From: Muribaculum sp. An289
GTDB lineage: Bacteria > Bacteroidota > Bacteroidia > Bacteroidales > UBA932
Direction of reading: 5' to 3'
Length of the DNA stretch: 64,000 nucleotides
Assembly (NCBI RefSeq): GCF_002159555.1
Contig: NZ_NFIV01000003.1
Coordinates: forward strand, 186,001-250,000
Shown here: positions 45,835 through 55,003 of the stretch, one piece after another
Numbering within the stretch: the stretch's first letter is position 1
Layout: every line of letters starts with the position of its first letter
Made by a program: the position numbers and the translations under genes
The notes under the pieces: generated by a model
Told to the model about the DNA's origin: nothing
What the model saw: the letters and a program-made list of their open reading frames with translations, nothing else
Database searches by the model: none

Positions 45835-46312
45835 GGGGGAAAGTGAACCTGTTTGCCGGTCATTTGGTGCACTTTCCCCTCGAAAATATTGATTCTACCG
45901 CCATTTTCGCTGTTTTTTCCGGGAAAGTGAACCGTTTTGCCGCGAATCGGCGGCACTTTCCCCAACTACATTCCAGTACAACGGTCACACATGCTCCCTA
46001 TCGGTTTAATACGCCGGGAAAGTGAACCATTTTGTCGCGAATCGGAGGCACTTTCCCCGGCTATATTCCAGTACAATGGCCGCACAGGCTATCCTGTCTG
46101 TTTAACGCGCCGGGAAAGTGAACCATATTCCTGCAAATTCGCGGCACTTTCCCCCACGGTATGCGCATTGTGGCCTTTTCTTTCTTCGTTTCCACAGGGA
46201 ACGTGAACCGTTTTGCCGCGAATCGGAGGCACTTTCCCCCTTAGGTGAAATTTGACAATCGCTTCTACGGCCATTCTGCCTGCATTCCTCGTCCGTCTTA
46301 TCAGGGAAAGTG
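45835..46312. repeat. Array of palindromic GGGAAAGTG / CACTTTCCC units (left)
   Basis: Five complete units plus a half unit start at about 45836, 45921, 46016, 46112, 46198 and 46304. Each complete unit opens with GGGAAAGTGAACC (one has GGGAACGTG), has a variable middle often reading TTTTGCCGCGAATCGG, and closes 24-25 bases after the first arm with CACTTTCCC. Units are separated by 36-65 variable bases, giving an 84-106-base period. The symmetrical arms could form hairpins. The array resembles REP-like or MITE-type intergenic repeats rather than CRISPR. Confidence 0.85.
46049..46111 (+). repeat. Left copy of a 63-bp perfect inverted repeat
   Basis: These 63 bases are the exact reverse complement of 56757-56819 (63 of 63 by direct reading). 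The copy runs from the closing arm of the third palindromic unit to just before the fourth unit. Confidence 0.92.
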
Positions 46313-46536
46313 AACGTAGTGGAAGTCCGGGTGCGGGCAATTTTGTAATAAGTTGAATGTCAATACATTAAAAATTTAAGTGCACATTTCGAAAGTTTTA
46401 AACGACCGAAATGTGCAGCAATTTTACTAATTAACTGACCATCAATGCATTCAAAAATCATCATGCACCGACTGTTCCAAAATTACATGGAAAACTTTCC
46501 ACGAAGGTGCGGATAAGGTGCGGATGAAGAATAGCG
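46308..46536 (+). repeat. Left copy of an approximately 220-bp imperfect direct repeat
   Basis: Matches 56440-56657 in the same orientation, with shared blocks such as 'gtagtggaagt', 'ttgaat.tcaata' and 'gactgttccaaaattacatgg'. It contains a perfect 11-bp inverted repeat TGCACATTTCG/CGAAATGTGCA (46381-46417, 15-base loop). This copy has an 11-base duplication of 'gtgcggataag' that the other lacks. Confidence 0.88.
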
Positions 46537-46770
46537 TTCCCCAAAGTGCGGATGATGTCAGTGTCCTTTTTAGGGATGTCAACGTTCTTGGGGTGGCGGG
46601 CATACGATTTCCGCGATACGCTTCATTTTTTTCGAGGAATTTACGAGGGATTTGTCTGTAGCATCTGGTTTTGCAGGGACTCCGAAAATTTTCATGAAAA
46701 TTTTTATAGACAGTTTTTTTGCTAAGATTGAAAGATATTTCGAACTTTGTCAATTCAATACCCATGAGTG

Positions 46771-46802
46771 TTGTCCGTGTTTGAAAATATTTTATATCTT
46801 TG
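46771..46802 (+). promoter_or_regulatory. Promoter of the carboxypeptidase-regulatory lipoprotein operon
   Basis: TTG (46771-46773), 21 bases, TATCTTTG (46795-46802). Transcription would start near 46807, almost 300 bases before the first ATG at 47103, at the edge of a small hairpin GCTGA/TCAGC (46807-46820). Confidence 0.6.
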
Positions 46803-46832
46803 CAGTGCTGAGCAGTCAGCATACATTTTGAT

Positions 46833-47046
46833 GAAAGTGTTTTTCGAACAGTCCTTGTAAGAAAATGTGGTGTTTTCTGAGTGAGAGGGCAGCGGACAAC
46901 ACTCTTCCTTGTTTAGATGTAAATTATCATGGCATGTCTTATGCCATAGGTATATCTTTTCAAGTGTGGGGTATTGGAGCGTTTATTCTCACTAAGGTCT
47001 CACCACAACCTTCTTACAGATAAACGAAATTCGGCTCCACACTTTC
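46833..47046 (+). ncRNA. Long structured leader or independent RNA (unidentified)
   Basis: Nested complementary pairs can close a rod of about 214 bases: GAAAGTGT 46833-46840 with 47039-47046; TTTCG 46842-46846 with 47025-47029; TGTAAGAA 46856-46863 with 47011-47018; TGTGGTG 46866-46872 with 47001-47007; AGTGAGA 46880-46886 with 46987-46993; ACACT 46898-46902 with AGTGT 46963-46967; and an apical hairpin ATGGCAT/ATGCCAT 46929-46947. The large asymmetrical bubble near the centre recalls 6S-type RNAs, but no family could be confirmed. No terminator follows before the gene at 47103, so it is probably a 5' leader. Confidence 0.5.
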
Positions 47047-47102
47047 TTTTATGCACTACTAAGGCAACGCTTTCTTGAAGTCGGGGAAGCTGTGAAAAAA
47101 TT

Positions 47103-47450
47103 ATGAAATCAAAAATGTTTTTCCGGATGGCGGCAATGTTTCTGGCACTGCTGGCTCCATTCTTCGTTGTCGGTTGCGATGACAATATCGGTTACGATTT
47201 TTTCTCGGCCATACAGGGCGCAGTGTATGATGCTTCGACGGGAGAAGCCCTTCCAAATGCCGCAGTCGTGCTGAATCCTACGAACCGTACTTTGCAGACG
47301 GGGGAGGACGGCACTTTCATTTTCGAAAATCTCGACCCCGGACAGTATACGCTTTCAGTCCAGAAAGAGGGTTATTATGTAGACCGCAAGGCTGTCACTG
47401 CCATCAGCGGAGAGACTGTCCAGACGGATGTTTTACTCAGGAAAATATAA
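47103..47450 (+). CDS. Small lipoprotein with one carboxypeptidase-regulatory-like domain
   Basis: The 115-residue protein has a signal peptide with lipobox 'FVVGC' (Cys24) followed by 'DDNIGYD', an acidic surface signal. The remainder is a single beta-sandwich carboxypeptidase-regulatory domain: 'IQGAVYDASTGEALPNAAVVL', 'TGEDGTFIFENLDPGQYTLSVQKEGY'. It resembles the N-terminal module of the next two genes but stops after that one domain. It is the first gene after the structured leader and lies 14 bases before the next gene. Role unknown, probably cell-surface. Confidence 0.75.
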   Translation: MKSKMFFRMAAMFLALLAPFFVVGCDDNIGYDFFSAIQGAVYDASTGEALPNAAVVLNPTNRTLQTGEDGTFIFENLDPGQYTLSVQKEGYYVDRKAVTAISGETVQTDVLLRKI

Positions 47451-47464
47451 TATAAAAGGTATAT

Positions 47465-50400
47465 ATGATGAAGATTTCATTATTCAAGGCAGCCTTGTTG
47501 CTGTCGGTTTTCGGGTTTACGGTCTGCTCCTGCAATGACGATTTGGGGCAGGAACTGACTGGCAGCATCATCGGTACGGTGGCCGATGCAACTACCGGAG
47601 AGCCTGTACCGACTGTCAGCGTGTCGTTGGAGCCGGGAGGCAAATCCGCTGTTACCGGCAGCGACGGCAATTATCTGTTTTCGGAATTGGAGGCCGGAAA
47701 TTATACTGTTTCAATCAGCAAAAAAGGGTACAATCCCGACAGCCGGGTCATATCCGTCGAATCTGACAAATCCGCCAACGGTGACTTCCTGATTGAGCGC
47801 ATCCCTTCGGTAGTTACGGTAGACCGCGATACCCTCGATTTCGGTGACGGGTCCGATGTGAATTCCCTGTCTTTCAATATTGTAAATAGCAGTTACGAAG
47901 ACCTGGAATGGAAAATAGAATACGATTGCGACTGGATAAAGGAAATCCGCGATTCGTCCGGAGTATTGGCATACGGCAGAACCCAGTCCATTGTGGTATT
48001 CATCGACAGGGAACTGCTTTCGGAAGGGAAAAATGAAACCGTGGTCGTCGTTCGTTCCTCCAACGGAAGTTCCGACCTGACGGTTCTTGCCACAGGTGCG
48101 AAAAGAGAAGAGGTGGTGCTTAACACTTTGTCTGTCGGGGATATTACTTCAAATTCCGCGACATTCTACGGCAGGATAATAAACTCAGGTATGCCGAAAT
48201 ACACTGCCAGAGGATTCGTGTATTCAACATCTTCAAAGCCTACCGAGGCAACGGCTATAGAAGTGCTGACTTCGCCTGTTACTGTGGATTCGGTGTTTTC
48301 ATCCAGAGTATCAGACCTTGAATTAGGCCAGCGTTATTATGTCCGCGCTTTCGCCAAGAGCGACCTAGGCACTTTCTACAGCACTAACGAAGAGTCATTT
48401 ACTGTGCAGGGGACAGATCCGAAGGTTACTGTGCTGGATGTAAGCAATGTCAACGTAAGGGAATTGACAGCCACGTTCAATGCAACAGTTGAGGCAGTGG
48501 GAGATCCTGAATATACAAGTCGAGGCTTTGTTTACGATACAACCAGCAGTCCTACTATATATAATAAGGTATTAGTGGCAACAGGGACAGGGGCCGGGAC
48601 ATATAGTGCGGATGTGAAGAATCTTGAATTTGATAAGGTCTATTATGTGCGTGCTTATGTTGAAAGTGAGGTGGGTATCTTTTACAGTGACAAGGAGGTT
48701 GTTTTCAATACAGAAGGGGAAGATCCTGTGGTGTCGGTACAGGAGGTAAGCGGTATCAGCGTTGCTCAGCATACGGCTGTTTTCAATGGGACTGTTGAGA
48801 ATGCAGGATATCCGGAATATGCAGAGAAAGGATTTGTATACGGGACATTGCCAAATCCGGATATGTCAGATAAGTGTATTAAAGTTTCTGGTACAGGAAT
48901 CGGCTCTTTTAGTGCAAGTGCGGATGAATTGAATGATGATGTGATATACTATGTGCGGTCTTATGTTAAGACAGTAAATGGAAAGGTGATATATAGCTCA
49001 GAGGAGGTTTCATTTATGTTGTCCGCAGTGTTACCGGTTCTTACTGCAGGGACTGTTACTGATATCAGTGTGGCGACGATGTCGGCTGTTCTGAATGGAA
49101 CCGTATCAGAGATAGGAGATCCGCCGTATACTGAAAAAGGATTTGTGTATGGTCTTATGCCTAATCCGACGGTCAGTGACAATGTGCAGCCGGTAGCCGG
49201 CACTGGAAAAGGTGATTTCAGCACTCGGGTTTCAGGTGTAGAATCTTCAAAGGAATATTATGTCCGCGCTTATGCAAAGGTTGGTACATTGGTGATATAC
49301 AGCAACAATCAGGTATCTTTCATAATTGAGACAGTAGCACCGGAGGTTTCGGTACAGCCAGTTGGCAGTATTAACCTGACATCCAGAACTGCTGTACTCA
49401 ACGGTGCTGTACTTAATGTAGGAAATCCTCCTTACACAGAGAAAGGTTTTGTATATAGTTTGACAAATAATCCCACATTGGAAGATGCGAAAATAGCTGT
49501 GCCAGGTAGTGGCTTAGGCCCTTATAGTGCAGTGGTGGAGGATTTGCAGTTAGATGTGACTTATTATGTAAGAGCCTATGCCATAAGTAACGGAGAAGTG
49601 GTGTATAGTCCTGAATCCGTGCAACTTTCAACTAAATCATCACTGCCAGAATTGACTGTCCAGAATGTGACAAATATCAACATATCAGAAGGGACTGCAA
49701 TTTTTAACGGGACGATTACCAATGTGGGAAGTCCGGAGTATTATGAAAGAGGATTTGTGTTTGGGCAGATATCTAATCCTACGTTGAATGATAATGTGAT
49801 AATCTCAGAAGGAGATGGACTCGGGGCTTACAGGTCTGAGGCAAAAGGCCTGGAGATGAATGCTCAATATTATGTACGTGCTTATGCGGTAAGCAATGCC
49901 GGAACTGCTTATAGCAGCAACGAGGTCATATTCACTACAGAACCGGGATTGCCGTCTGTTTCAGTCCAGACAGTAAGCAATATCAATATTGCGAACAGAA
50001 CGGCAATATTCAACGGAACAGTGGACAATGTCGGGAATCCGGCATATAGTGAGAAAGGATTTGTATACGGAGTGAAAGAGAATCCGACAATATACGACAA
50101 TAAAGTCACAGTAGAGGGATCCGGCAGTGGTCTTTTCAGTATACAGGTCTCAGGTTTTGTTTTAGATCAGAAGTATTATGTCAGGTCATACGCTATTAAT
50201 GAAGGAGGAGTTGCCTACAGCAGTACCAACACTTCGTTTATTATATCCATAATACCAGCCGAGATATCTGTATTGCCTGTTATAGGTATGGATTATACAG
50301 ATAGAACTGCTGTCCTGAGAGGTTCCGTGCAGTCTGTTGGTAATCCGCCATATATAGAAAAAGGATTTGTATACGGGACTTCCAGCGAAAGTCCTGAGTT

Positions 50401-51214
50401 ATGTGAGAATAGAGTACAAATCAGTGGTACCGGTATCGGAAATTTCAATGCCAAGGTTCAATCACTGTTTCAGAATACTCCATATTATGTGTGGGTTTAT
50501 GCTATTAATGATGGTCAGATTGTTTATAGTGATAATTGTGAGTCGTTTAAATTGTTACCTGTTTTGCCCAAGTTAAAAACATTTGATGCCATAAATGTGG
50601 ATATGTCTAATGGCAAAGCGACATTGTCTGGCATGATAACAAATATTAATGAGGCTGATTGTACGGAAAAAGGATTTGTATATAATTCCGTCGGAAATCC
50701 AACCATAAATGATGTGAAGATTGTTGTTAAAGAAGATGTCAATGGTCTGTTTAATACTGATGTTTTCGATCTGCCTGTTTCTAAGAATTGTTATATTAGG
50801 ACTTATGCTATTAATGACGATGGAGTTGCTTACGGCAATCAAGTAACAATTAGCCCTGATATCATTATACTTCAGAATGCTGGTATAGCAGTCCAGAGCC
50901 AGGATGCCGGGATTGGAACATACGATTCAATAGAAGTATCCTGTGAGGCATCCGATTTGGGTAACTACAATGACTGGAGATTGCCGGAAATAAGTGAACT
51001 GCGGATACTCTATATACGAAAGGATGAAATTGGCGGTTTTATAACAGATCCTGAAAGCAGCGGACATGTTTATTGGTCATCGTCAATTTCTGATAGTTAT
51101 TCGAAACATTTGTCCATTGATTTCTCTGACGGCACAGAAGGTTATGGCCTTGAGGCCTACAGCAAATTCAGTGGACGTGCTGTGCGAACATTGAGTTTGC
51201 CTCCTGAATTGTAA
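47465..51214 (+). CDS. Giant surface lipoprotein: carboxypeptidase-regulatory module, BACON-like domain and nine fibronectin-like repeats
   Basis: The 1249-residue protein has a lipobox 'FTVCSC' followed by 'NDDLGQE'. Residues about 30-115 form a carboxypeptidase-regulatory domain ('GTVADATTGEPVPTV', 'DGNYLFSELEAGNYTVSISKKGY'), then a BACON-like segment to about 215. Nine repeats of about 95 residues follow, each marked by 'GFVY' or 'GFVF' and 'YYVRAYA'-like motifs. The C-terminal about 100 residues resemble a DUF1566-type domain ('NYNDWRLPEISELRIL', 'VYWSSSISDSYSKHLSIDFSDGT'). The repeat part is AT-rich: one sampled line (50581-50640) has 38 percent GC. Start at ATG 47468 is equally possible. 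Likely adhesin or scaffold. Confidence 0.8.
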   Translation: MMKISLFKAALLLSVFGFTVCSCNDDLGQELTGSIIGTVADATTGEPVPTVSVSLEPGGKSAVTGSDGNYLFSELEAGNYTVSISKKGYNPDSRVISVESDKSANGDFLIERIPSVVTVDRDTLDFGDGSDVNSLSFNIVNSSYEDLEWKIEYDCDWIKEIRDSSGVLAYGRTQSIVVFIDRELLSEGKNETVVVVRSSNGSSDLTVLATGAKREEVVLNTLSVGDITSNSATFYGRIINSGMPKYTARGFVYSTSSKPTEATAIEVLTSPVTVDSVFSSRVSDLELGQRYYVRAFAKSDLGTFYSTNEESFTVQGTDPKVTVLDVSNVNVRELTATFNATVEAVGDPEYTSRGFVYDTTSSPTIYNKVLVATGTGAGTYSADVKNLEFDKVYYVRAYVESEVGIFYSDKEVVFNTEGEDPVVSVQEVSGISVAQHTAVFNGTVENAGYPEYAEKGFVYGTLPNPDMSDKCIKVSGTGIGSFSASADELNDDVIYYVRSYVKTVNGKVIYSSEEVSFMLSAVLPVLTAGTVTDISVATMSAVLNGTVSEIGDPPYTEKGFVYGLMPNPTVSDNVQPVAGTGKGDFSTRVSGVESSKEYYVRAYAKVGTLVIYSNNQVSFIIETVAPEVSVQPVGSINLTSRTAVLNGAVLNVGNPPYTEKGFVYSLTNNPTLEDAKIAVPGSGLGPYSAVVEDLQLDVTYYVRAYAISNGEVVYSPESVQLSTKSSLPELTVQNVTNINISEGTAIFNGTITNVGSPEYYERGFVFGQISNPTLNDNVIISEGDGLGAYRSEAKGLEMNAQYYVRAYAVSNAGTAYSSNEVIFTTEPGLPSVSVQTVSNINIANRTAIFNGTVDNVGNPAYSEKGFVYGVKENPTIYDNKVTVEGSGSGLFSIQVSGFVLDQKYYVRSYAINEGGVAYSSTNTSFIISIIPAEISVLPVIGMDYTDRTAVLRGSVQSVGNPPYIEKGFVYGTSSESPELCENRVQISGTGIGNFNAKVQSLFQNTPYYVWVYAINDGQIVYSDNCESFKLLPVLPKLKTFDAINVDMSNGKATLSGMITNINEADCTEKGFVYNSVGNPTINDVKIVVKEDVNGLFNTDVFDLPVSKNCYIRTYAINDDGVAYGNQVTISPDIIILQNAGIAVQSQDAGIGTYDSIEVSCEASDLGNYNDWRLPEISELRILYIRKDEIGGFITDPESSGHVYWSSSISDSYSKHLSIDFSDGTEGYGLEAYSKFSGRAVRTLSLPPEL

Positions 51215-51261
51215 AATCGTGCAACATCCTTCTACGTAAGATATAATAAGATATATACGCT

Positions 51262-53439
51262 ATGAAAAAAGTATTGTGGATATTTCTGGTGACTTTGATG
51301 TTGGCCGGTCTGTGCTCTTGCAATGACGATTTGGGGCAGGAACTGACGGGCAGCATCATCGGGACGGTGGCCGATGCAACTACCGGAGAGCCGGTGCCGA
51401 CTGTCAATGTGTCGTTGGAGCCGGGAGGGGAGTCTGCACTGACCGGCAGTGACGGCAATTATATGTTTACGGACCTGAAGGCCGGGAGTTATACCCTGAC
51501 TCTGACCAAAGAGGGGTACACGCCGGCAAGCAAGACTCTGGAGGTGACAGCCGGAGGACAGGCAAACGGCTATATCCTTATCAGCCGTATTCCTGCCATG
51601 GTTACCGTGGACAGGGATTCTCTGGCCTTCGGTGACGGGTCTGATGTCAATTCGCTGTCATTCAACATAGTCAATAGCGGCTATGAAGATTTGGAATGGA
51701 TGATAGAGCATGATTGCGACTGGATACGCGAGATAAAGGACGAGGAAGGTGTGCTGCCATACGGGAAGACTCAAACCATAGTAGTGTTCATCGACCGCAG
51801 CCTGCTACTTCCGGGGTATAACGAGACCGTGGTAGTGGTGCGTTCTTCCAACGGAAGTTCCGACCTGAAGGTCACGGCCATCGGGGAGGACAGGGACGAT
51901 GTGGTGCTGAATATGAGCGGCGTATCGGAAGTGATGATGAACAGCGCGAAGCTGTCGGGGCTGCTTATCAGCGAGGGTGTGCCGCGTTATGACGAACTCG
52001 GTTTCGTCTGCTCCGGTGAGTCCATGCCGACATTGGAAACCGCCTCGGAAATACTGACTGTCGGGACAACTTACAAGGCGGGGGACGATTTCGGAAGGGA
52101 GGCTTCGTCCCTTGCTTCCGGCAGTACCTATTATGCAAGGGCATACGCAAAGAACGCCAACGGGGTGTTTTACAGTTCAAATGAACTGGTTTTCCAGACG
52201 ATACAGGAATATTCCGAGGTACGTACCGACGAGGTCGCGGGGGTGGATGTGCTTTCCGGACAGGCGACATTCAATGCTACGGTGTTAAGCGCGGGCGTTC
52301 CCGGTTATACCGAAAAAGGTTTTTGCTACAGGACAGGAACGGCGGCCCCTACGTTGGACGATGAGGTAATAAAGGTCCCGGGTGCCGGAGGAGGCTCGTT
52401 TTCCACCAAGGTTTCCGGTCTCGGATTGCAGGCGACATATACGGTGCGCGCGTATGTTATCCAGAATGAAAATGTATTTTACGGCGAGTCCCGGACTTTC
52501 AACACTGTTTCGGGGGCGCCTTCGGTCACTACGTCCGCCGTTACCGGTATAGGCGCCTCCGAGGCCGTTTTCAACGGTTATGTTTCGGATGAGGGCATCC
52601 CGGCCTATACGGAGCGGGGCTTCTGTTATTCTGAAAACGGACAGCCGGACATATCGGACAACAAGCGCAGCGTGTCTGGTGGAGGGGAAGGCAATTTTTC
52701 CCTCGAAGTTACCGGTCTGGAGTACGATACCCGTTATTATGTAAGGGCTTATGTCATACAGAACGGCAGCGCCTATTACGGCAATACGGTGGATTTCAGC
52801 ACGGCTTTCACTCCGACGAGGGTGACGACCTATGCCGTGACTGACATAGAAAGCAACAGTGCGGTTTTCAACGGCGAGATAAACGAAGTAGGCGACCCGA
52901 AATGTACCCAATATGGTTTCTGCTACAGTACGAATTCGTACAATCCTACAATCAATGACCGCAAGGAAAGCAAGTACGGCGGATACAGGGGGCGCATAAC
53001 AATGGATGTCGATGGTTTGCAGGAAGGTACTATTTACTATGTGCGGGCGTTTGCCATTCAGGACGGAGAACCCGTTTACGGGGAGACTGTAAGTTTTACG
53101 ACAATAGAACTCCCTGTGGTTGAGACTCTTGATGCTACAGGTGTCGGGCCTGTCGACATGGTCGGAGGGCTGTATTTCCAATACTCGGCCACATTTAACG
53201 GGCGCGTGGTTTCCGCCGGGGAGCCGGCATATACGTCGAGGGGCTTCGCTTACGGCACGACACGGTATCCTACCGCCACTTCAGGCAACTCGGTAACGGT
53301 TTCCGGCCGTGGCGCTACGGGGCAGTTTTCGACCACGGTAAACAACCTGAACGCCAACCAGATTTATTATGTACGCGCCTGGGTACGCACCGAATCCGGT
53401 TACATCTACGGTGAGGACGTTGAAATCCGGACATTTTAA
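51262..53439 (+). CDS. Surface lipoprotein paralogue with five fibronectin-like repeats
   Basis: The 725-residue protein is a close paralogue of the preceding one over its first 200 residues: lipobox 'LAGLCSC', 'NDDLGQELTGSIIGTVADA', and the BACON-like 'VTVDRDSLAFGDGSDVNSLSF'. DNA of the N-terminal module is nearly identical as well (for example around 47541-47640 and 51331-51430). Only five fibronectin-like repeats follow, marked by 'GFVC', 'GFCY' (three times) and 'GFAY', and they are much less similar between the two genes. No DUF1566-type domain is present. It is GC-rich; a sampled line (51841-51900) has 60 percent GC. 47 bases after the preceding gene. Confidence 0.8.
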   Translation: MKKVLWIFLVTLMLAGLCSCNDDLGQELTGSIIGTVADATTGEPVPTVNVSLEPGGESALTGSDGNYMFTDLKAGSYTLTLTKEGYTPASKTLEVTAGGQANGYILISRIPAMVTVDRDSLAFGDGSDVNSLSFNIVNSGYEDLEWMIEHDCDWIREIKDEEGVLPYGKTQTIVVFIDRSLLLPGYNETVVVVRSSNGSSDLKVTAIGEDRDDVVLNMSGVSEVMMNSAKLSGLLISEGVPRYDELGFVCSGESMPTLETASEILTVGTTYKAGDDFGREASSLASGSTYYARAYAKNANGVFYSSNELVFQTIQEYSEVRTDEVAGVDVLSGQATFNATVLSAGVPGYTEKGFCYRTGTAAPTLDDEVIKVPGAGGGSFSTKVSGLGLQATYTVRAYVIQNENVFYGESRTFNTVSGAPSVTTSAVTGIGASEAVFNGYVSDEGIPAYTERGFCYSENGQPDISDNKRSVSGGGEGNFSLEVTGLEYDTRYYVRAYVIQNGSAYYGNTVDFSTAFTPTRVTTYAVTDIESNSAVFNGEINEVGDPKCTQYGFCYSTNSYNPTINDRKESKYGGYRGRITMDVDGLQEGTIYYVRAFAIQDGEPVYGETVSFTTIELPVVETLDATGVGPVDMVGGLYFQYSATFNGRVVSAGEPAYTSRGFAYGTTRYPTATSGNSVTVSGRGATGQFSTTVNNLNANQIYYVRAWVRTESGYIYGEDVEIRTF

Positions 53440-53505
53440 CAGAAATCGATTCAGAAAAATAATAACCTAACAAACCAAATGTTTAATTTTTAAAAATTTA
53501 TTGTC

Positions 53506-54105
53506 ATGAAAAAAATTTTAGTGATTGTTGCGGCTGTTTTTGCAGCATTCGTTTTAAGCGCTCCTGTTGTGGATGCCCAGACGAAATTACAGAAGAAAGA
53601 AGCAAAAAGGGCAGCTAAAGTCTTGGAGAAAGAAGGCTGGAAATCGGATGGAGGAGCACATACTATTGAATACTATCTCCTTCAATATTATGCTCTCGAA
53701 GCCGAGAATGAACTTGTTCAAGGGCGGTCTGCCGATGTGGACGGTAATACACGGGTAGCTGCCGATCTTGCAAAGCAGAATGCGGCTCAGGAATATGTAA
53801 GGCTCAATACTTCGTATTTTAAAGGAGTCGGTGCTGAAACAATGGGGAAAATGAATGGCGCCACTATTGATGATATCGAAAATTCTGCGATAAGTCAATT
53901 TGAGGGAGCCATTGACGGTAAACTTTCGGTTTCATTTCTGTTGTTCAAAGAAACGAATGGTAAAATCAGTTGTATCGCATATTGTTACATAAACAAGGCT
54001 AAAGCTGAGGAACTTCGCAAAGAAGCTATAGAGAATGCAACTGATGATGCGGAGCGTATCGGAGAACATTATGAAAGTGTAAAAAGAACAGTAGAAGGTG
54101 AATAA
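53506..54105 (+). CDS. Exported protein of unknown function
   Basis: The 199-residue protein has a signal peptide ('MKKILVIVAAVFAAFVLSAPVVDAQ') and a helical, charged body with 'KEAKRAAKVLEKEGWK' and 'AKQNAAQEYVRLNTSYF'; the later part 'KLSVSFLLFKETNGKISCIAYCYI' is beta-like. The pattern vaguely recalls the LPP20-type periplasmic family, but this is not secure. It overlaps the next gene by eight bases, so it heads a small operon of exported proteins with lower GC than the surrounding genes. Confidence 0.6.
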   Translation: MKKILVIVAAVFAAFVLSAPVVDAQTKLQKKEAKRAAKVLEKEGWKSDGGAHTIEYYLLQYYALEAENELVQGRSADVDGNTRVAADLAKQNAAQEYVRLNTSYFKGVGAETMGKMNGATIDDIENSAISQFEGAIDGKLSVSFLLFKETNGKISCIAYCYINKAKAEELRKEAIENATDDAERIGEHYESVKRTVEGE

Positions 54106-54997
54106 ACTGTTTAAAATCTGCTTGGTTCTGGCTTTGGTTTTCGTTGTCTTATCGAAAATTGAAGCCAGAGCCCAGTTTGCCGATGATGGTCCGAAGCCCC
54201 AATGGTTGCGGAAGCTTCCAAAACCGTCAAACACTTCATATCTTTTCCGAACCTTCAGGTTGGACGGGCATAATTTGCAAAATGCAAGAAAATTGCTTCC
54301 TGCGGCTGCTTCAACTTATATTGAACGGGAATATAATATAAGCGGTACGACTATCGAAACATTCAATCTGCACAATACTTATGTTAATGGGAAGAAGCAG
54401 AGTGTTCAGGTTGAAAATATACAGGATTCGGTAAGAACCGAGGGAAGCGCGGTGGCGGTACAACTTGCTATCATAGATGAGTATGTTTCAAAAGACGGTA
54501 TTTGGTTTCTTTGTACTATGTCCGAACCGGGAAACGGCAATACGGATTATGATAATATAGAAATTACAACTCAATACGGTGCGCGTGGCTTGTGGCGGTC
54601 GGCCATAGTTCCCGGATGGGGCCAGTTTTACAAAGGAAGTTACCTGAAAGGCGGTCTGATTCTGGGAGGTACGGCTGCCCTTGTCGGCGGAATAGTTGCG
54701 ACCGAAACCATAAAGTCCGATTATGTCCGGAAAATCGGCGAAACGCATAATGCCGATCAGAAAAGGCTGTATGCCAAGAGGGTGGATCAGTTTTCCACTA
54801 CACGGAACATCTGCATAGGTGCTTTGGGGGCTTTGTATATTTACAACCTGATAGATGCCATAGCATCTCCCGGAGCCCGCCGCGTTGTAGTGAAAGAGAG
54901 AAAATCCTCTGGCGGACAATCCGGGTATTCCTATAGTTTTTATCCGACCTCTCCCGACGGCCGTTCAATCGCCATGGCGTTCAACCTTACGTTTTGA
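54098..54997 (+). CDS. DUF5683-like membrane-associated protein
   Basis: The 299-residue protein starts with GTG and has a signal peptide ('KLFKICLVLALVFVVLSKIEARAQ'). The N-terminal half is soluble and unrecognised; the C-terminal half carries 'LWRSAIVPGWGQFYKGSYLKGGLILGG' and 'YIYNLIDAIAS', the hallmark of DUF5683 proteins of Bacteroidota, which have short hydrophobic helices of unknown function. The GTG start gives the only complete signal peptide and overlaps the upstream stop by eight bases. Confidence 0.65.
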   Translation: MNKLFKICLVLALVFVVLSKIEARAQFADDGPKPQWLRKLPKPSNTSYLFRTFRLDGHNLQNARKLLPAAASTYIEREYNISGTTIETFNLHNTYVNGKKQSVQVENIQDSVRTEGSAVAVQLAIIDEYVSKDGIWFLCTMSEPGNGNTDYDNIEITTQYGARGLWRSAIVPGWGQFYKGSYLKGGLILGGTAALVGGIVATETIKSDYVRKIGETHNADQKRLYAKRVDQFSTTRNICIGALGALYIYNLIDAIASPGARRVVVKERKSSGGQSGYSYSFYPTSPDGRSIAMAFNLTF

Positions 54998-55003
54998 GAT
55001 AAA

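Noticed and set aside
45937-46206. Open frame across the left palindromic array, with 'RRESEP' repeats
   Set aside because: The peptide repeats are a direct translation of the palindromic DNA units; the reverse array (56563-56958) gives the same peptide on the other strand.
45835-46312. CRISPR array
   Set aside because: Repeats are imperfect, spaced 84-106 bases apart with conserved inner sequence, and no cas gene is in the window.
46308-46536. Target-site duplication of a transposon
   Set aside because: About 220 bp of imperfect repeat is far too long and diverged for a target-site duplication, and no transposase is present.
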